Below, piece after piece: positions 1-8,446 of a stretch of DNA of 20,490 nt; position 1 is the stretch's first letter, and the number at the start of each line of letters is the position of its first letter. The notes under the pieces were generated by a model. That model ran no database searches and was not told the DNA's origin. It saw nothing but the letters and a program-made list of their open reading frames with translations. The DNA comes from Prevotella sp. CAG:924 (lineage in GTDB: Bacteria; Bacteroidota; Bacteroidia; Bacteroidales; Bacteroidaceae). The stretch lies in assembly GCA_000431975.1 (NCBI GenBank), contig HF988416.1, forward strand, positions 1-20,490. The letters are read 5' to 3'. Both the position numbers and the translations under genes were made by a program.

Positions 1-15
1 AAAAACCTCTGTTTT

Positions 16-498
16 TTATTTACAGCCTGTTCTTTCCATACAACCGGTGGCGACATATTTGATTTTAACGCCTTTCTTCCTGACCATTTTCCAGAATCCA
101 TCCAGAGAATCAGCGCCTTTACCATTACCCACATAAAGTATCCGCCCTGTCCGCAGGTCTACGACTATGGTCTTGTAGACATGACCTTTCTTTACTGCGA
201 ACTCGTCAATACCGATACAGTCCACACCCTCCAGTGACGGAGGGGAATAATGCCTTTCAAGATAACGGACGTGTATGTCCTTTATCGTATCCCACGACAC
301 ATCCATCAGACCGGAGACATCCTTCAGGCCCATTGCCTTAAGCAGATCTATTACGTAACGTGCAAGACGATGGGTATAACTGCAACTGCCTGTAGCAAAA
401 GGTATCCGTTCCTGCTGGTCATAGGAACATCGCTCATTCATGCACTTATGGCGCTGTACTTTCATACGGATGATTGTTTTTTTATATGCAGTAGATGT
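16..498 (-). pseudogene. ISL3-family transposase, fragment truncated at both ends
   Basis: The 149-residue frame 16-465 reads as the middle of an ISL3-type DDE transposase. It has the second half of the N-terminal zinc ribbon (CMNERC), a helix-turn-helix region (residues about 45-68) and the first catalytic Asp in the motif GIDEF near residue 86. ISL3 transposases usually have about 400 residues, so this is roughly a third. On the N-terminal side, family-like codons continue upstream of the ATG for a few residues and then hit an in-frame TAA at 499-501; the first CxxC half of the zinc ribbon is missing. At the other end the family pattern breaks just where the second catalytic Asp is expected (KYVAT followed by GCMERTGCK and a stop). 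It therefore cannot be an active transposase. Family assignment is from remembered motifs, not a search. The element could continue left of the window. Confidence 0.75.
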
Positions 499-649
499 TT
501 ATTCTAAATAATTTTTGGTTATAACAGTGAGTTGTTGATTGTTTGTTGTTAGAGAACATTCGAAGAAGTAAATTCAAATAGGTTACTTTCGTTTCTGCGA
601 ATCAGGAAGTATCTTGGAATAAGGTCGATAATCTCTCTATTTTTTTTAC

Positions 650-657
650 TACCTTTG
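650..657 (+). promoter_or_regulatory. Bacteroidetes-type -7 element upstream of the polysaccharide operon
   Basis: TACCTTTG matches the Bacteroidetes primary sigma factor -7 consensus TAnnTTTG. It lies 46 bases before the wzz-like start codon. No good -33 TTTG is seen at the usual 19-21 base distance, so the match is one-sided. It is the only such motif close to the start of the operon. Confidence 0.5.
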
Positions 658-703
658 CAATAAAATTTAGTAAACTTGGTTTTTATAAAAACAATAAACG
701 GTT

Positions 704-1753
704 ATGGTGGAACAACAGGATGTAGTAAATATCAATATAGCCTCTGTAATTAGGCAGATAAAAAATAATAAACGGGTCTATATCATTGTATTTGTAGTGG
801 TAGGTATTATCACGTCTTTGCATATCGTGAATGTGCCCCGGACTTATACTACGGACACTAAGTTAGCACCGGAATTAAATGTAGGTATGAAAAATGGAGG
901 AGGCTTGGCTGATATAGCATCTTCTTTTGGTATTGATTTGACAAATGGCCAATTTTCAGATGCTATTACTCCATTACTTTATCCTTCTTTGATGGAAGAT
1001 AACAAGTTTATAGCTTCTTTGTTCGGAATACGTGTTACTCCGATCAAGTTGCATAAGCCTGTTACATATTTCGACTATCTGAGTCATGACCAAGAGAAGC
1101 CTTGGTATATCAAGTTGTTTGGAGAGAAGAAAGAAAAGGACGTGTTGCATGTGTCAAACGATCAATATAAGTTGTTCTATCCTTATCTGTTTACGAAAGA
1201 GCAGGATAAGGTAGCTAAGATGATTCAGGATAATATCATTTTGGCGGTTGACTCAAAGAATTCGGTCATTACAATAACGGTGACAGACCAGGATCCTTTG
1301 GTGAGTAAGCAGGTGGCTGACTCTGTGAGAAATAAATTGCAGGAATATATCACTCATTATCGGACGAATAAGGCGAAACGTGATCTTGCTTATTATAGGA
1401 AACTGATGTTGGACGCAAAAAGAACATACGAAAAAGCCCGTCGTAAGTACAGTGCGTTCTCGGATGCAAATACGGAGGTATTGCTGACATCTGTTACATC
1501 TCAACAGGAAGATTTGGAAAACGATATGCAGCTGAAGTTTAACGCTTATACAGCTTTGGTGTCTCAATATAATGGCGCACAAGCAAAGGTGCAGGAGAAT
1601 ACACCAGCCTTTACGGTATTGAAGGGCGCTGCTGTTCCTGATAAACCGACTGCTCCCAAGCGAATGATTTTCGTATTAGTTATGGAGGTGTTGGCTTTCT
1701 TCATTACAACAATTGTGGTGGGCAGGAAGAAGATCGCTAAGATTTTTAATTAA
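704..1753 (+). CDS. Wzz-like polysaccharide chain-length determinant
   Basis: This 349-residue protein has the layout of a polysaccharide co-polymerase: a short cytoplasmic N-terminus, a first membrane helix at about residues 24-43, a long periplasmic region with predicted coiled coil at about 222-300, and a second membrane helix at about 320-339 preceded by the proline-rich stretch typical of Wzz (AVPDKPTAPK). It ends with a short basic tail and has no Wzc-type tyrosine kinase domain, so it resembles the O-antigen/PCP1 class. The family sets the modal chain length of Wzy-made polysaccharide at the inner membrane. It is the first gene of a co-directional cluster and is followed after 71 bases by the flippase. 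The start has no clear Shine-Dalgarno sequence, as is usual in Bacteroidetes. The gene name wzz fits the function, but orthology is not shown. Confidence 0.85.
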   Translation: MVEQQDVVNINIASVIRQIKNNKRVYIIVFVVVGIITSLHIVNVPRTYTTDTKLAPELNVGMKNGGGLADIASSFGIDLTNGQFSDAITPLLYPSLMEDNKFIASLFGIRVTPIKLHKPVTYFDYLSHDQEKPWYIKLFGEKKEKDVLHVSNDQYKLFYPYLFTKEQDKVAKMIQDNIILAVDSKNSVITITVTDQDPLVSKQVADSVRNKLQEYITHYRTNKAKRDLAYYRKLMLDAKRTYEKARRKYSAFSDANTEVLLTSVTSQQEDLENDMQLKFNAYTALVSQYNGAQAKVQENTPAFTVLKGAAVPDKPTAPKRMIFVLVMEVLAFFITTIVVGRKKIAKIFN

Positions 1754-1824
1754 TATCTCAAAGACAGAAGAATACTTAAGAAGCTGATGGATATTAAAGA
1801 AGGATAGAGTCTTTCTTTTTTAAG

Positions 1825-3174
1825 ATGTTGAATTTGAAAGAAAAGCTTAGAAAAATAGGCAAGAATCAATTTATACTGAACGCAGCGAAATTGTCGTCCA
1901 GTAATATATTGTTGTATCTTATGCCGGTAGTCTTCACACCGATCCTCTCACGTCTTTACAGTGTTGAGGCGTATGGAGAATGGGGAACTTTCTCAGCATT
2001 TCTGTCAATTATTATAGTGGCCCAGTTCCTGGGCTATGACAATATCTTGATGAAGGTGGATCGGGATAAACTTCATGGATCGATTCTCCTCTGTGTGTTG
2101 GCCAGCCTGTGCATGATAGCCTTTGTCGTAGTACTGTTTGTAGTGGGCCATTTTCTCAAGATACCGGCTTTTGCTGATTTCCCTTCGGTCGATTTGCTTT
2201 TAGTATATCTGATTTTATATATAGGTTATCTGATCAGTTATAATCTCTGCAACCGTTTTGAACATTACAGTGTGTTGGCAACAACGAATGTAATTCAAGG
2301 ACTTGTTCAGGGACTGACCCGGATTCTGATGGGTGTACTGGCAGTGGTGGCCGTCAATGGGCTTATTCTTGGAGCAGTTTTCTCCGAGCTTATCGCCATG
2401 GTCATTTACATTGTTGTTATTATAAGGAGTCAGGATTTGAGAGGGGCGGCAAAAAGTGGCTGGAAAGAAGTTACGGCATTGGCTAAACGATATAAGAATT
2501 TTCCGCTTTACGATGCTCCTTCCGGGTTGCTTTCATTTGCGGCTTTCAATCTTCCTTTGCTTATCCTTACCAATTTCTTTGAGAAGGGAACGATCGGTTG
2601 TTATTCTATGATATTACAGTTGTTGCTGTTGCCGATGTCTTTGATAGGAGGAGCGGTGGGCAAGGTGTACTATCAGCGTATTTGCAGTCAATCGGATGAT
2701 CCTTCTTATCTGACCCATGTCACATCTGGTATTGTTAGGGTGATGACACTTTTTGCCACAGTGCCCGTCTTTGCGTTGTGTCTTGGTGGTGATAAGCTGG
2801 TTGTATTGTTTCTTGGCTCACAATGGCAGTCTGCAGGGGATATGGCCATCAGTCTTTCTCTTTGGTCGTTTGCCATCATTCTGACGCAGCCTCTTTCGTC
2901 GATCTATCGTTTTCTGGATGCTCAAAGGCGTCTGATACGTTACGATATTCTATATTTCTGTGTAGGGATAGCTTGTATCATTGCAGGCTGTATCTTGCAC
3001 GAGGACATTCGTTTCATTCTTCTGACATATTCTGTCACCTGTCTGATGGTGAAGATTTTCTTGCTGTTTGATATCATTCGTCTGGCAGGGGTGCGTAAGC
3101 GCATAGTCTGCAAGGCTCTTCCTTTGTGGGCTTTGGCTTTGGTGTGTCTGATAATTCGTGTTGTGTTATGGTGA
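1825..3174 (+). CDS. wzx: Wzx-type oligosaccharide flippase
   Basis: This 449-residue, very hydrophobic protein has about 12 predicted membrane segments spread over its whole length. The N-terminus (SSSNILLYLMPVVFTPILSR, then YGEWGTFSAF) is typical of the polysaccharide biosynthesis/MATE-like flippase family. Wzx proteins move undecaprenyl-diphosphate-linked repeat units across the inner membrane to the periplasmic side, where Wzy polymerises them. Position supports this: it sits between a chain-length regulator and a Wzy-like polymerase and upstream of three glycosyltransferases. Its stop codon overlaps the next start in ATGGTGA (3168-3174), which suggests translational coupling. Wzx sequences are very diverse, so the substrate cannot be predicted. 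Confidence 0.88.
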   Translation: MLNLKEKLRKIGKNQFILNAAKLSSSNILLYLMPVVFTPILSRLYSVEAYGEWGTFSAFLSIIIVAQFLGYDNILMKVDRDKLHGSILLCVLASLCMIAFVVVLFVVGHFLKIPAFADFPSVDLLLVYLILYIGYLISYNLCNRFEHYSVLATTNVIQGLVQGLTRILMGVLAVVAVNGLILGAVFSELIAMVIYIVVIIRSQDLRGAAKSGWKEVTALAKRYKNFPLYDAPSGLLSFAAFNLPLLILTNFFEKGTIGCYSMILQLLLLPMSLIGGAVGKVYYQRICSQSDDPSYLTHVTSGIVRVMTLFATVPVFALCLGGDKLVVLFLGSQWQSAGDMAISLSLWSFAIILTQPLSSIYRFLDAQRRLIRYDILYFCVGIACIIAGCILHEDIRFILLTYSVTCLMVKIFLLFDIIRLAGVRKRIVCKALPLWALALVCLIIRVVLW

Positions 3175-4499
3175 AAGGTGTCTTGAGACAGTTGTTCAGC
3201 GCAGAGAGCCTGATGGGAAGAATGATAGTGGGCTTTCTATATCTGTTTGTTTACAATTATTTGTTTGTCAACTTCGTATATGAGAATTTCTCCTATATGG
3301 GAGTGGACTATGTCCCTATGAGCATGGTTTCAACGGCATTATGGCTTATTCTGTCTATTGCTCCGTTCCTGTTTTTCCGAGGTGTGAGGTATTTGTCATC
3401 TTTCATTAATCTTTTGCTTTATTTCTTTGTTTATATTCCTTTTGTCCATGCTCTTTTTGTTGTTTGGGGATTACCATGGGTCGAAAGGTATGCCAACGCA
3501 TTTGTCCTTTGTTGTTTTTTTGTGTTATATTTTTATGCAGACCGGGGATGGTGCCTTTTCAAGAATATGATTATCACGCCGCAGATCCCTTTAAGAGTTG
3601 TGGAGGTGATCACCTTATTGCTAACAGTTGTTGTCATTGCCGTAAATCATAGTCAGATGCATCTGGTTAACATCTTTACGCAAATGGAAGAGATGTATGA
3701 CTTCAGAGCAGAGAATGCTGAAAACAGAATTGTGGCGATAGTCTATCTGCGTGGATGGCTGACGGGAGCTTTCTATCCATTTCTGCTGGTATGCTATTTG
3801 AAGAGATCGAAATATGTGAAATCATTTCTCATCATTGCAGCTTATCTGGTAATGTTCATGATGGATATGCAAAAGTTGACATTCTTAATGCCGTTCATAT
3901 TGATAGTATTCTATCTGATAGTGCATGCTTATGAGAAGAAGGTAGCTAATTATCTCCATTCTATTATGGTGGGCTGCATTATCTTATTTTCTCTCGTGAT
4001 GTATTTGCTTCAAGATAATGTGATAGTCTTTAGTGTCGGTACGCTTCTGATGTTGCGAACGGTGTGCGTTGCCGGTTGGCTGACTCAATTTTATTTTCGT
4101 TTCTTTGCTGAGAACCCCTATACGCATTACGCGCATATCAATATAGTCAATGCCATCACCAATGGTTATCCGTATGGTGATGAGCCTCTGGGTCGTGTGG
4201 TAGCATACGATACACAGAATGCGAATGCCAATTTCTTTTTGACGGATGGCATTGCGGCTTGGGGACTTGGCGGACTGATTTTTATCTGTTTGTTTTATCT
4301 GATATTTTTACATTTCATCACAGCGACATCTTATAGATATAAGAAGACAGACTTGTTTGTTATCTTCTTGCCCACAGTGTCCTATTTAATGAATGTGTCG
4401 ATATTTACAACATTGTTGACCAGCGGTATGGGACTTGTTGTCCTGCTTCTGCTGATGACCTCTAATCCCATTACAACAGATCATGAAGACAAACACTAA
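3168..4499 (+). CDS. wzy: Wzy-like O-antigen/repeat-unit polymerase
   Basis: This is a 443-residue integral membrane protein with roughly 10-11 hydrophobic segments and a larger hydrophilic loop in the middle (around YDFRAENAENR), the topology expected of a Wzy polymerase. Wzy proteins have little sequence conservation, so the call rests on topology, length and position directly after wzx in a wzz-wzx-GT-PGT cluster. The frame stays open upstream to 3126, but I chose the ATG at 3168: it overlaps the wzx stop by 7 bases and the extra upstream residues would lie wholly inside wzx. The 3' end overlaps the next gene by 17 bases. If the assignment holds, the enzyme joins repeat units en bloc on the periplasmic face of the inner membrane. 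Confidence 0.72.
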   Translation: MVKGVLRQLFSAESLMGRMIVGFLYLFVYNYLFVNFVYENFSYMGVDYVPMSMVSTALWLILSIAPFLFFRGVRYLSSFINLLLYFFVYIPFVHALFVVWGLPWVERYANAFVLCCFFVLYFYADRGWCLFKNMIITPQIPLRVVEVITLLLTVVVIAVNHSQMHLVNIFTQMEEMYDFRAENAENRIVAIVYLRGWLTGAFYPFLLVCYLKRSKYVKSFLIIAAYLVMFMMDMQKLTFLMPFILIVFYLIVHAYEKKVANYLHSIMVGCIILFSLVMYLLQDNVIVFSVGTLLMLRTVCVAGWLTQFYFRFFAENPYTHYAHINIVNAITNGYPYGDEPLGRVVAYDTQNANANFFLTDGIAAWGLGGLIFICLFYLIFLHFITATSYRYKKTDLFVIFLPTVSYLMNVSIFTTLLTSGMGLVVLLLLMTSNPITTDHEDKH

Positions 4500-5598
4500 T
4501 TGCTGTTGCATATTCAACACTGGGCCACATTATCGCTTGCCAGTCTATCAGCTGATGGATAGTGCGATGGATGTGGATTTTTACATAGGCGATAAGGTAG
4601 AGACCCCTGTTAAGACCTTTGACTATGGAGCACTCCATGGATTCAAAGGGATATTGCGCAATCACTATGTCCATCATTTCTATTGGCAAAGTGGGGCTGT
4701 AAGGCAAGTTTTCAAGCCCTACAAATATTATATCATGAGTGGCGAGCCATATTGCCTCTCATCGTGGGTACTCCTCCTCATGGCAAAGTTGTTGGGAAAG
4801 AAGACCATAGCCTGGACACATGGCTGGTATGGGCGGGAAGGATTTGTCAAAGAACTTATTAAGAAAACGTTTTTTCGGTTGTTTTATCGACTGATGGTTT
4901 ACAGTCAATATTCGATTGATCTGATGGTAAAGGAAGGGTTTGATCCTCGACGGATGTATTGTATAGCCAATTCAATGGATTCTGATAAGGAGAAGGCATT
5001 GCGTTTGCAGTTGAAACCCTCAATGGTCTACACAGATCATTTCCATTCGAAAGCTCCTGTAGTGATCTATTGTGGTCGTATACAGAAAGTGAAGAGGCTG
5101 GACGAGCTTCTTTTATGTGTGAAGGCACTGAAAGACGAGGGTACGATGGTGAACATCGTATTTGTGGGAGCCGATGTGGATGGTGTCGGCCTTGACAAGC
5201 AGGCGGCGTCGTTGGATATTGCCTCTCAAGTATGGCTGTATGGTCCTTGCTATGATGATTGTACATTGGGTGAGCTCTTTTATAATGCGACCGTCTGCGT
5301 GTCACCGGGCAATGTAGGGCTTACGGCTATTCATGCTTTGTCGTTTGGTTGCCCGGTTTTAACACATGGCGATTTCGCACATCAGATGCCTGAATTTGAG
5401 GCGATTTGTCCAGGGAAGACTGGCGATTTCTTTAGGAAAGATGATTTGGAAGATATGCGAAATACGATTCGCAAGTGGATAATAATGGATCCTGCCCAAC
5501 GCGAAGCAGTGCGCAAAAATGCGTACGAGGAAATCGACAGGAAGTGGAATATACATTATCAACTCGAAATATTGAAAAAGGTGATCCGCGATGAATAG
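4483..5598 (+). CDS. GT4-like glycosyltransferase lacking the EX7E glutamates
   Basis: This 371-residue protein has a GT-B layout: an N-terminal acceptor half with a conserved-looking WTHGWYG stretch at 111-117, and a C-terminal nucleotide-sugar half beginning near VIYCGRIQKVKRLDELL (194-210). The segment corresponding to the usual EX7E motif reads PGNVGLTAIHALSFGCPV (275-292), so Gly and His appear where glutamates are expected. A conserved-looking QMPEFEAI follows at 301-308. I recall similar motif variants in Bacteroidetes polysaccharide loci, so this is probably a genuine subfamily and not a dead enzyme. It should add one sugar to the lipid-linked repeat unit on the cytoplasmic face; donor and acceptor are unknown. 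The start overlaps wzy by 17 bases, and a 77-base gap follows. Confidence 0.82.
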   Translation: MKTNTNCCCIFNTGPHYRLPVYQLMDSAMDVDFYIGDKVETPVKTFDYGALHGFKGILRNHYVHHFYWQSGAVRQVFKPYKYYIMSGEPYCLSSWVLLLMAKLLGKKTIAWTHGWYGREGFVKELIKKTFFRLFYRLMVYSQYSIDLMVKEGFDPRRMYCIANSMDSDKEKALRLQLKPSMVYTDHFHSKAPVVIYCGRIQKVKRLDELLLCVKALKDEGTMVNIVFVGADVDGVGLDKQAASLDIASQVWLYGPCYDDCTLGELFYNATVCVSPGNVGLTAIHALSFGCPVLTHGDFAHQMPEFEAICPGKTGDFFRKDDLEDMRNTIRKWIIMDPAQREAVRKNAYEEIDRKWNIHYQLEILKKVIRDE

Positions 5599-5675
5599 CA
5601 GTCCTCATACTAGTTTACACCGAATAGTGGCGGGCTGTATGTGTTGTTCGGCGGATAAGCATAAATTGTAATGCG

Positions 5676-6893
5676 ATGAAACGGTTGCTTCAAATCAATA
5701 TCACAGCTAATTGGGGCTCTCACGGAAAGATTGCGGAGGGTATAGGACGTCTAGCCATGGATCATGGATGGGAATCTGTGATCGCCTATGGACGTTGGTC
5801 CAATCCATCCCAGTCACGACTCTATCATATTGGTAGCATGATGGATGAACGGTGGCATTGTATGGCTGCCCGTCTGCTGGATAATCAAGGGTTGATGTCG
5901 AGAGGGGCAACTGCCCGTCTGATAGCTTTTATCAACAACTATCGTCCCAGCTTGATCCATCTGCATAACATCCATGGATATTACCTGCATTATCCCATGC
6001 TGTTTGAATACCTCTCACAGGCCGGGATACCTGTAGTGTGGACACTTCATGATTGCTGGCCCTTTACAGGCCATTGTGCGTATTACATATATGCGGACTG
6101 TGAGAAATGGCAGACACATTGCCACCATTGCCCGCAGATAGGTACTTATCCGAAGAGCTATTTCTTGGACAGGTCAGCACGGAATTATGACTTGAAGCGG
6201 GCGGCTTTTACATCGGTTCCGCGTCTGACGATTGTGCCGGTATGCCAATGGCTCAAGAATGAGGTGGCACGGTCGTTTCTGAAAGATCTACCCATTCACC
6301 CTATTTATAATGGTATCGATCTGAATGTATTCCGACCTAACGCTGACAAAGAAGCCGTCAGAAAGAAGTACGGCATTCCAGCAGATAAACATCTCGTCTT
6401 GGGTGTCGCTTCCAATTGGTATAGGAAAGGGTTGGAGGATTTCTTTCTTTTGCGCCGTTCTCTTCCTGATGATTATGCTGTGGCAGTTGTCGGCCTGAAT
6501 CGAGCAGAAGAGGAAAAAGCGAGACGACACGGCCTAATAGGCATTCGTAGGACAGGGAATGTAGGCGAGCTGACTTCATTGTACACCCTTGCGGATGTAT
6601 ATTGTAATCCTACGTGGGAAGACAATTTCCCTACGACAAATCTTGAAGCCATGGCTTGTGGCACACCGGTAGTAGCTTATCGGACAGGGGGCTGTCCGGA
6701 AGCCATCACTTCAGAAACGGGAATTGCTGTAGACCGGGGTGATGTAGAAGGAATGGCACGGGCGGTCCGGGCCATAGTCGATGACGGAGCAGATAGATAC
6801 GAACGCGCTTGCAGACAACACATAGAAGCCAACTATGATCAGAAACAACGCTTTGCTGAATATCTGCATCTTTATGAGAGCATGATAAAATAA
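5676..6893 (+). CDS. GT4 glycosyltransferase, WcaC-like
   Basis: This 405-residue GT-B glycosyltransferase begins with INITANWGSHGKIAEGIG, the loop typical of WcaC-like enzymes, followed by HLHNIHGYY (95-103) and WTLHDCWPFTGHC (122-134). Cysteines 134, 142, 149 and 152 form a cluster ending in CPQ, also typical of this group and possibly metal-binding. The donor half carries WEDNFPTTNLEAMACGTPV (314-332), which matches the EX7E-type motif with D316 and E324 at the two positions. It probably transfers a hexose to the undecaprenyl-linked intermediate at the inner face of the membrane. WcaC is the colanic acid glycosyltransferase of E. coli; the similarity is at family level and does not fix the sugar or linkage here. 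It lies in the same direction as its neighbours, 77 bases after the previous gene. Confidence 0.87.
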   Translation: MKRLLQINITANWGSHGKIAEGIGRLAMDHGWESVIAYGRWSNPSQSRLYHIGSMMDERWHCMAARLLDNQGLMSRGATARLIAFINNYRPSLIHLHNIHGYYLHYPMLFEYLSQAGIPVVWTLHDCWPFTGHCAYYIYADCEKWQTHCHHCPQIGTYPKSYFLDRSARNYDLKRAAFTSVPRLTIVPVCQWLKNEVARSFLKDLPIHPIYNGIDLNVFRPNADKEAVRKKYGIPADKHLVLGVASNWYRKGLEDFFLLRRSLPDDYAVAVVGLNRAEEEKARRHGLIGIRRTGNVGELTSLYTLADVYCNPTWEDNFPTTNLEAMACGTPVVAYRTGGCPEAITSETGIAVDRGDVEGMARAVRAIVDDGADRYERACRQHIEANYDQKQRFAEYLHLYESMIK

Positions 6894-6937
6894 TTCTCGA
6901 CAGCAAGCGTTATCTTAACAATAGGAAAAAATATTTG

Positions 6938-7738
6938 ATGCTTAAGATATCCATAATTACACCTACATTTAATAGTGTCGCCACGCTCCTTTCTACGATG
7001 AAATCATTACTTGGACAAAGTTATCAGAACTTTGACTATATCATAGTCGATGGTGGCTCGACAGATGGTACCCAAGATCTGATACAAACATGGGAACCGC
7101 GTTTCGCGAATCGTCTTCGTTGGATTTCGGAGCCAGATAAGGGTATTTATGATGGTATGAATAAAGGAATGAAGTTGGCTCAGGGTGATATAGTAGGTAT
7201 TCTTAATTCTGATGACTATTTCACATCCGACGATGTGCTTGCACGCGTGGCAGAGGCTTTCGAGGCTGATCCAACACTGGATGTAGTTTATGGAGATGTT
7301 CATTTTGTCAAAGGCAACAGTTCAGACATTGTAAGATATTATTCTTCGGAAAGATTTACATCCGACAGTTTCAAAAATGGTTTCATGCCGGCTCATCCAT
7401 CTGTCTATGTACGCAAGGAAGTGTTTGATAGGAGTGGTGGCTATAATTTGGATTATAAGATTGCTGCAGACTTTGAGTGGTTGGTACGTCTTTTCTGCAA
7501 GATGAAAGTAAAGGCACGTTATCTTAATATGGATTTTGTTACGATGCGGGTAGGTGGTACCAGTGGTAAAAATATACATAGTCGGTTAGTCATTTTGAAA
7601 GAAGACGTGCGTGCTTGCCAGGAGAATGGTGTGTCAACTAGCGTGCTCCGTGTTGCTACGAAGTATCTGTTCAAGCTAAAGGAATTGAGACCTGCGTATT
7701 GGAAAGGTTTCTGGGCACGTGCCTTTATGATCAGATAA
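6938..7738 (+). CDS. GT2 family glycosyltransferase
   Basis: This 266-residue GT-A glycosyltransferase has the classic GT2 start ISIITPTFNSVATL (4-17) and VDGGSTDGTQDLI (37-49). The donor/metal-binding acidic motif appears as LNSDDYF (89-95), preceded by EPDKGIYDGMNKG (65-77). This pattern is close to the WcaA-like group of colanic acid and capsule enzymes. The fold normally ends by about residue 220, so the protein is a full-length single-domain enzyme. I used the ATG at 6938; a TTG one codon earlier is also open, but AGGA at 6923-6926 and normal start-codon preference favour the ATG. It should add one sugar to the growing repeat unit in the cytoplasm. The next gene begins 5 bases after its stop. 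Confidence 0.88.
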   Translation: MLKISIITPTFNSVATLLSTMKSLLGQSYQNFDYIIVDGGSTDGTQDLIQTWEPRFANRLRWISEPDKGIYDGMNKGMKLAQGDIVGILNSDDYFTSDDVLARVAEAFEADPTLDVVYGDVHFVKGNSSDIVRYYSSERFTSDSFKNGFMPAHPSVYVRKEVFDRSGGYNLDYKIAADFEWLVRLFCKMKVKARYLNMDFVTMRVGGTSGKNIHSRLVILKEDVRACQENGVSTSVLRVATKYLFKLKELRPAYWKGFWARAFMIR

Positions 7739-7743
7739 GTAGT

Positions 7744-8400
7744 ATGAAAGGGAGAGGAAAAGAATTTTTGGATGTCCACAGGGGGGCTATTAGTTATACA
7801 GCCTCCGATCATTATATCAGTGATGCATTGAAACGTTGCTTTGATATGATATTATCAGCAGTATGTCTCGTTGTGTTTTCACCCCTTTTTCTTATTTGTT
7901 TTATCGTGTTGAAGGTGTCGTCTCAGGGCCCTGTAATTTTTAAACAAGAACGCATAGGGCTACATGGTCGGCCGTTCTATATCTATAAGTTCCGTAGTAT
8001 GAAGATGAATGCGGAAGAAAACGGCCCTTTGCTGACATCCTCTACCGATGTGGAACGTATGACTAAGACGGGTAAATTTCTACGCGATCATCATCTAGAT
8101 GAGTTGCCACAACTATGGAATGTACTGTGTGGCGATATGGCCTTTGTAGGTTATCGTCCCGAACGCAGATATTATATCGATAAGATTATGGAATATGATT
8201 CGCGTTACGAACGTCTTTATCAGATTCGTCCGGGCGTGACATCGTATGCCACCCTATATAATGGATACACAGATACAATGGAGAAAATGCTCCGTCGTCT
8301 TGAACTGGATCTTTATTATCTTGAGCATCGCTCCTGGTGGCTGGATATAAAGATACTTGGCAATACATTTTTGAGTATTGCAACAGGTAAGAAATTTTGA
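7744..8400 (+). CDS. Initiating phosphoglycosyl transferase (bacterial sugar transferase)
   Basis: This 218-residue monotopic phosphoglycosyl transferase of the PglC/WcaJ catalytic-domain type has one membrane-embedded helix at about 33-57 containing the Ser-Pro break (FSPLFLI), then GPVIFKQERIG and FYIYKFRSMK (62-87), the catalytic Asp-Glu pair in LDELPQLWNV (118-127) and RPGVTSYA (162-169). These enzymes transfer a phospho-sugar from a nucleotide sugar to undecaprenyl phosphate and so start the repeat unit. It is the short form without the extra N-terminal helices of WcaJ. The usual VGPRPE reads VGYRPE (135-140). The frame is open upstream to a TTG at 7699, inside the previous gene; the ATG at 7744, just after that gene's stop, is the better start. 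It is the last gene of the cluster. Confidence 0.92.
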   Translation: MKGRGKEFLDVHRGAISYTASDHYISDALKRCFDMILSAVCLVVFSPLFLICFIVLKVSSQGPVIFKQERIGLHGRPFYIYKFRSMKMNAEENGPLLTSSTDVERMTKTGKFLRDHHLDELPQLWNVLCGDMAFVGYRPERRYYIDKIMEYDSRYERLYQIRPGVTSYATLYNGYTDTMEKMLRRLELDLYYLEHRSWWLDIKILGNTFLSIATGKKF

Positions 8401-8446
8401 GGTATAGATGTCATAATACCAGCCTAAGGGAGTAGATTGTGTCGTG

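Noticed and set aside
3126..3167. Longer N-terminus for the Wzy-like protein
   Set aside because: The extra 14 codons lie wholly within wzx, and the start at 3168 gives a normal short overlap and a plausible N-terminus.
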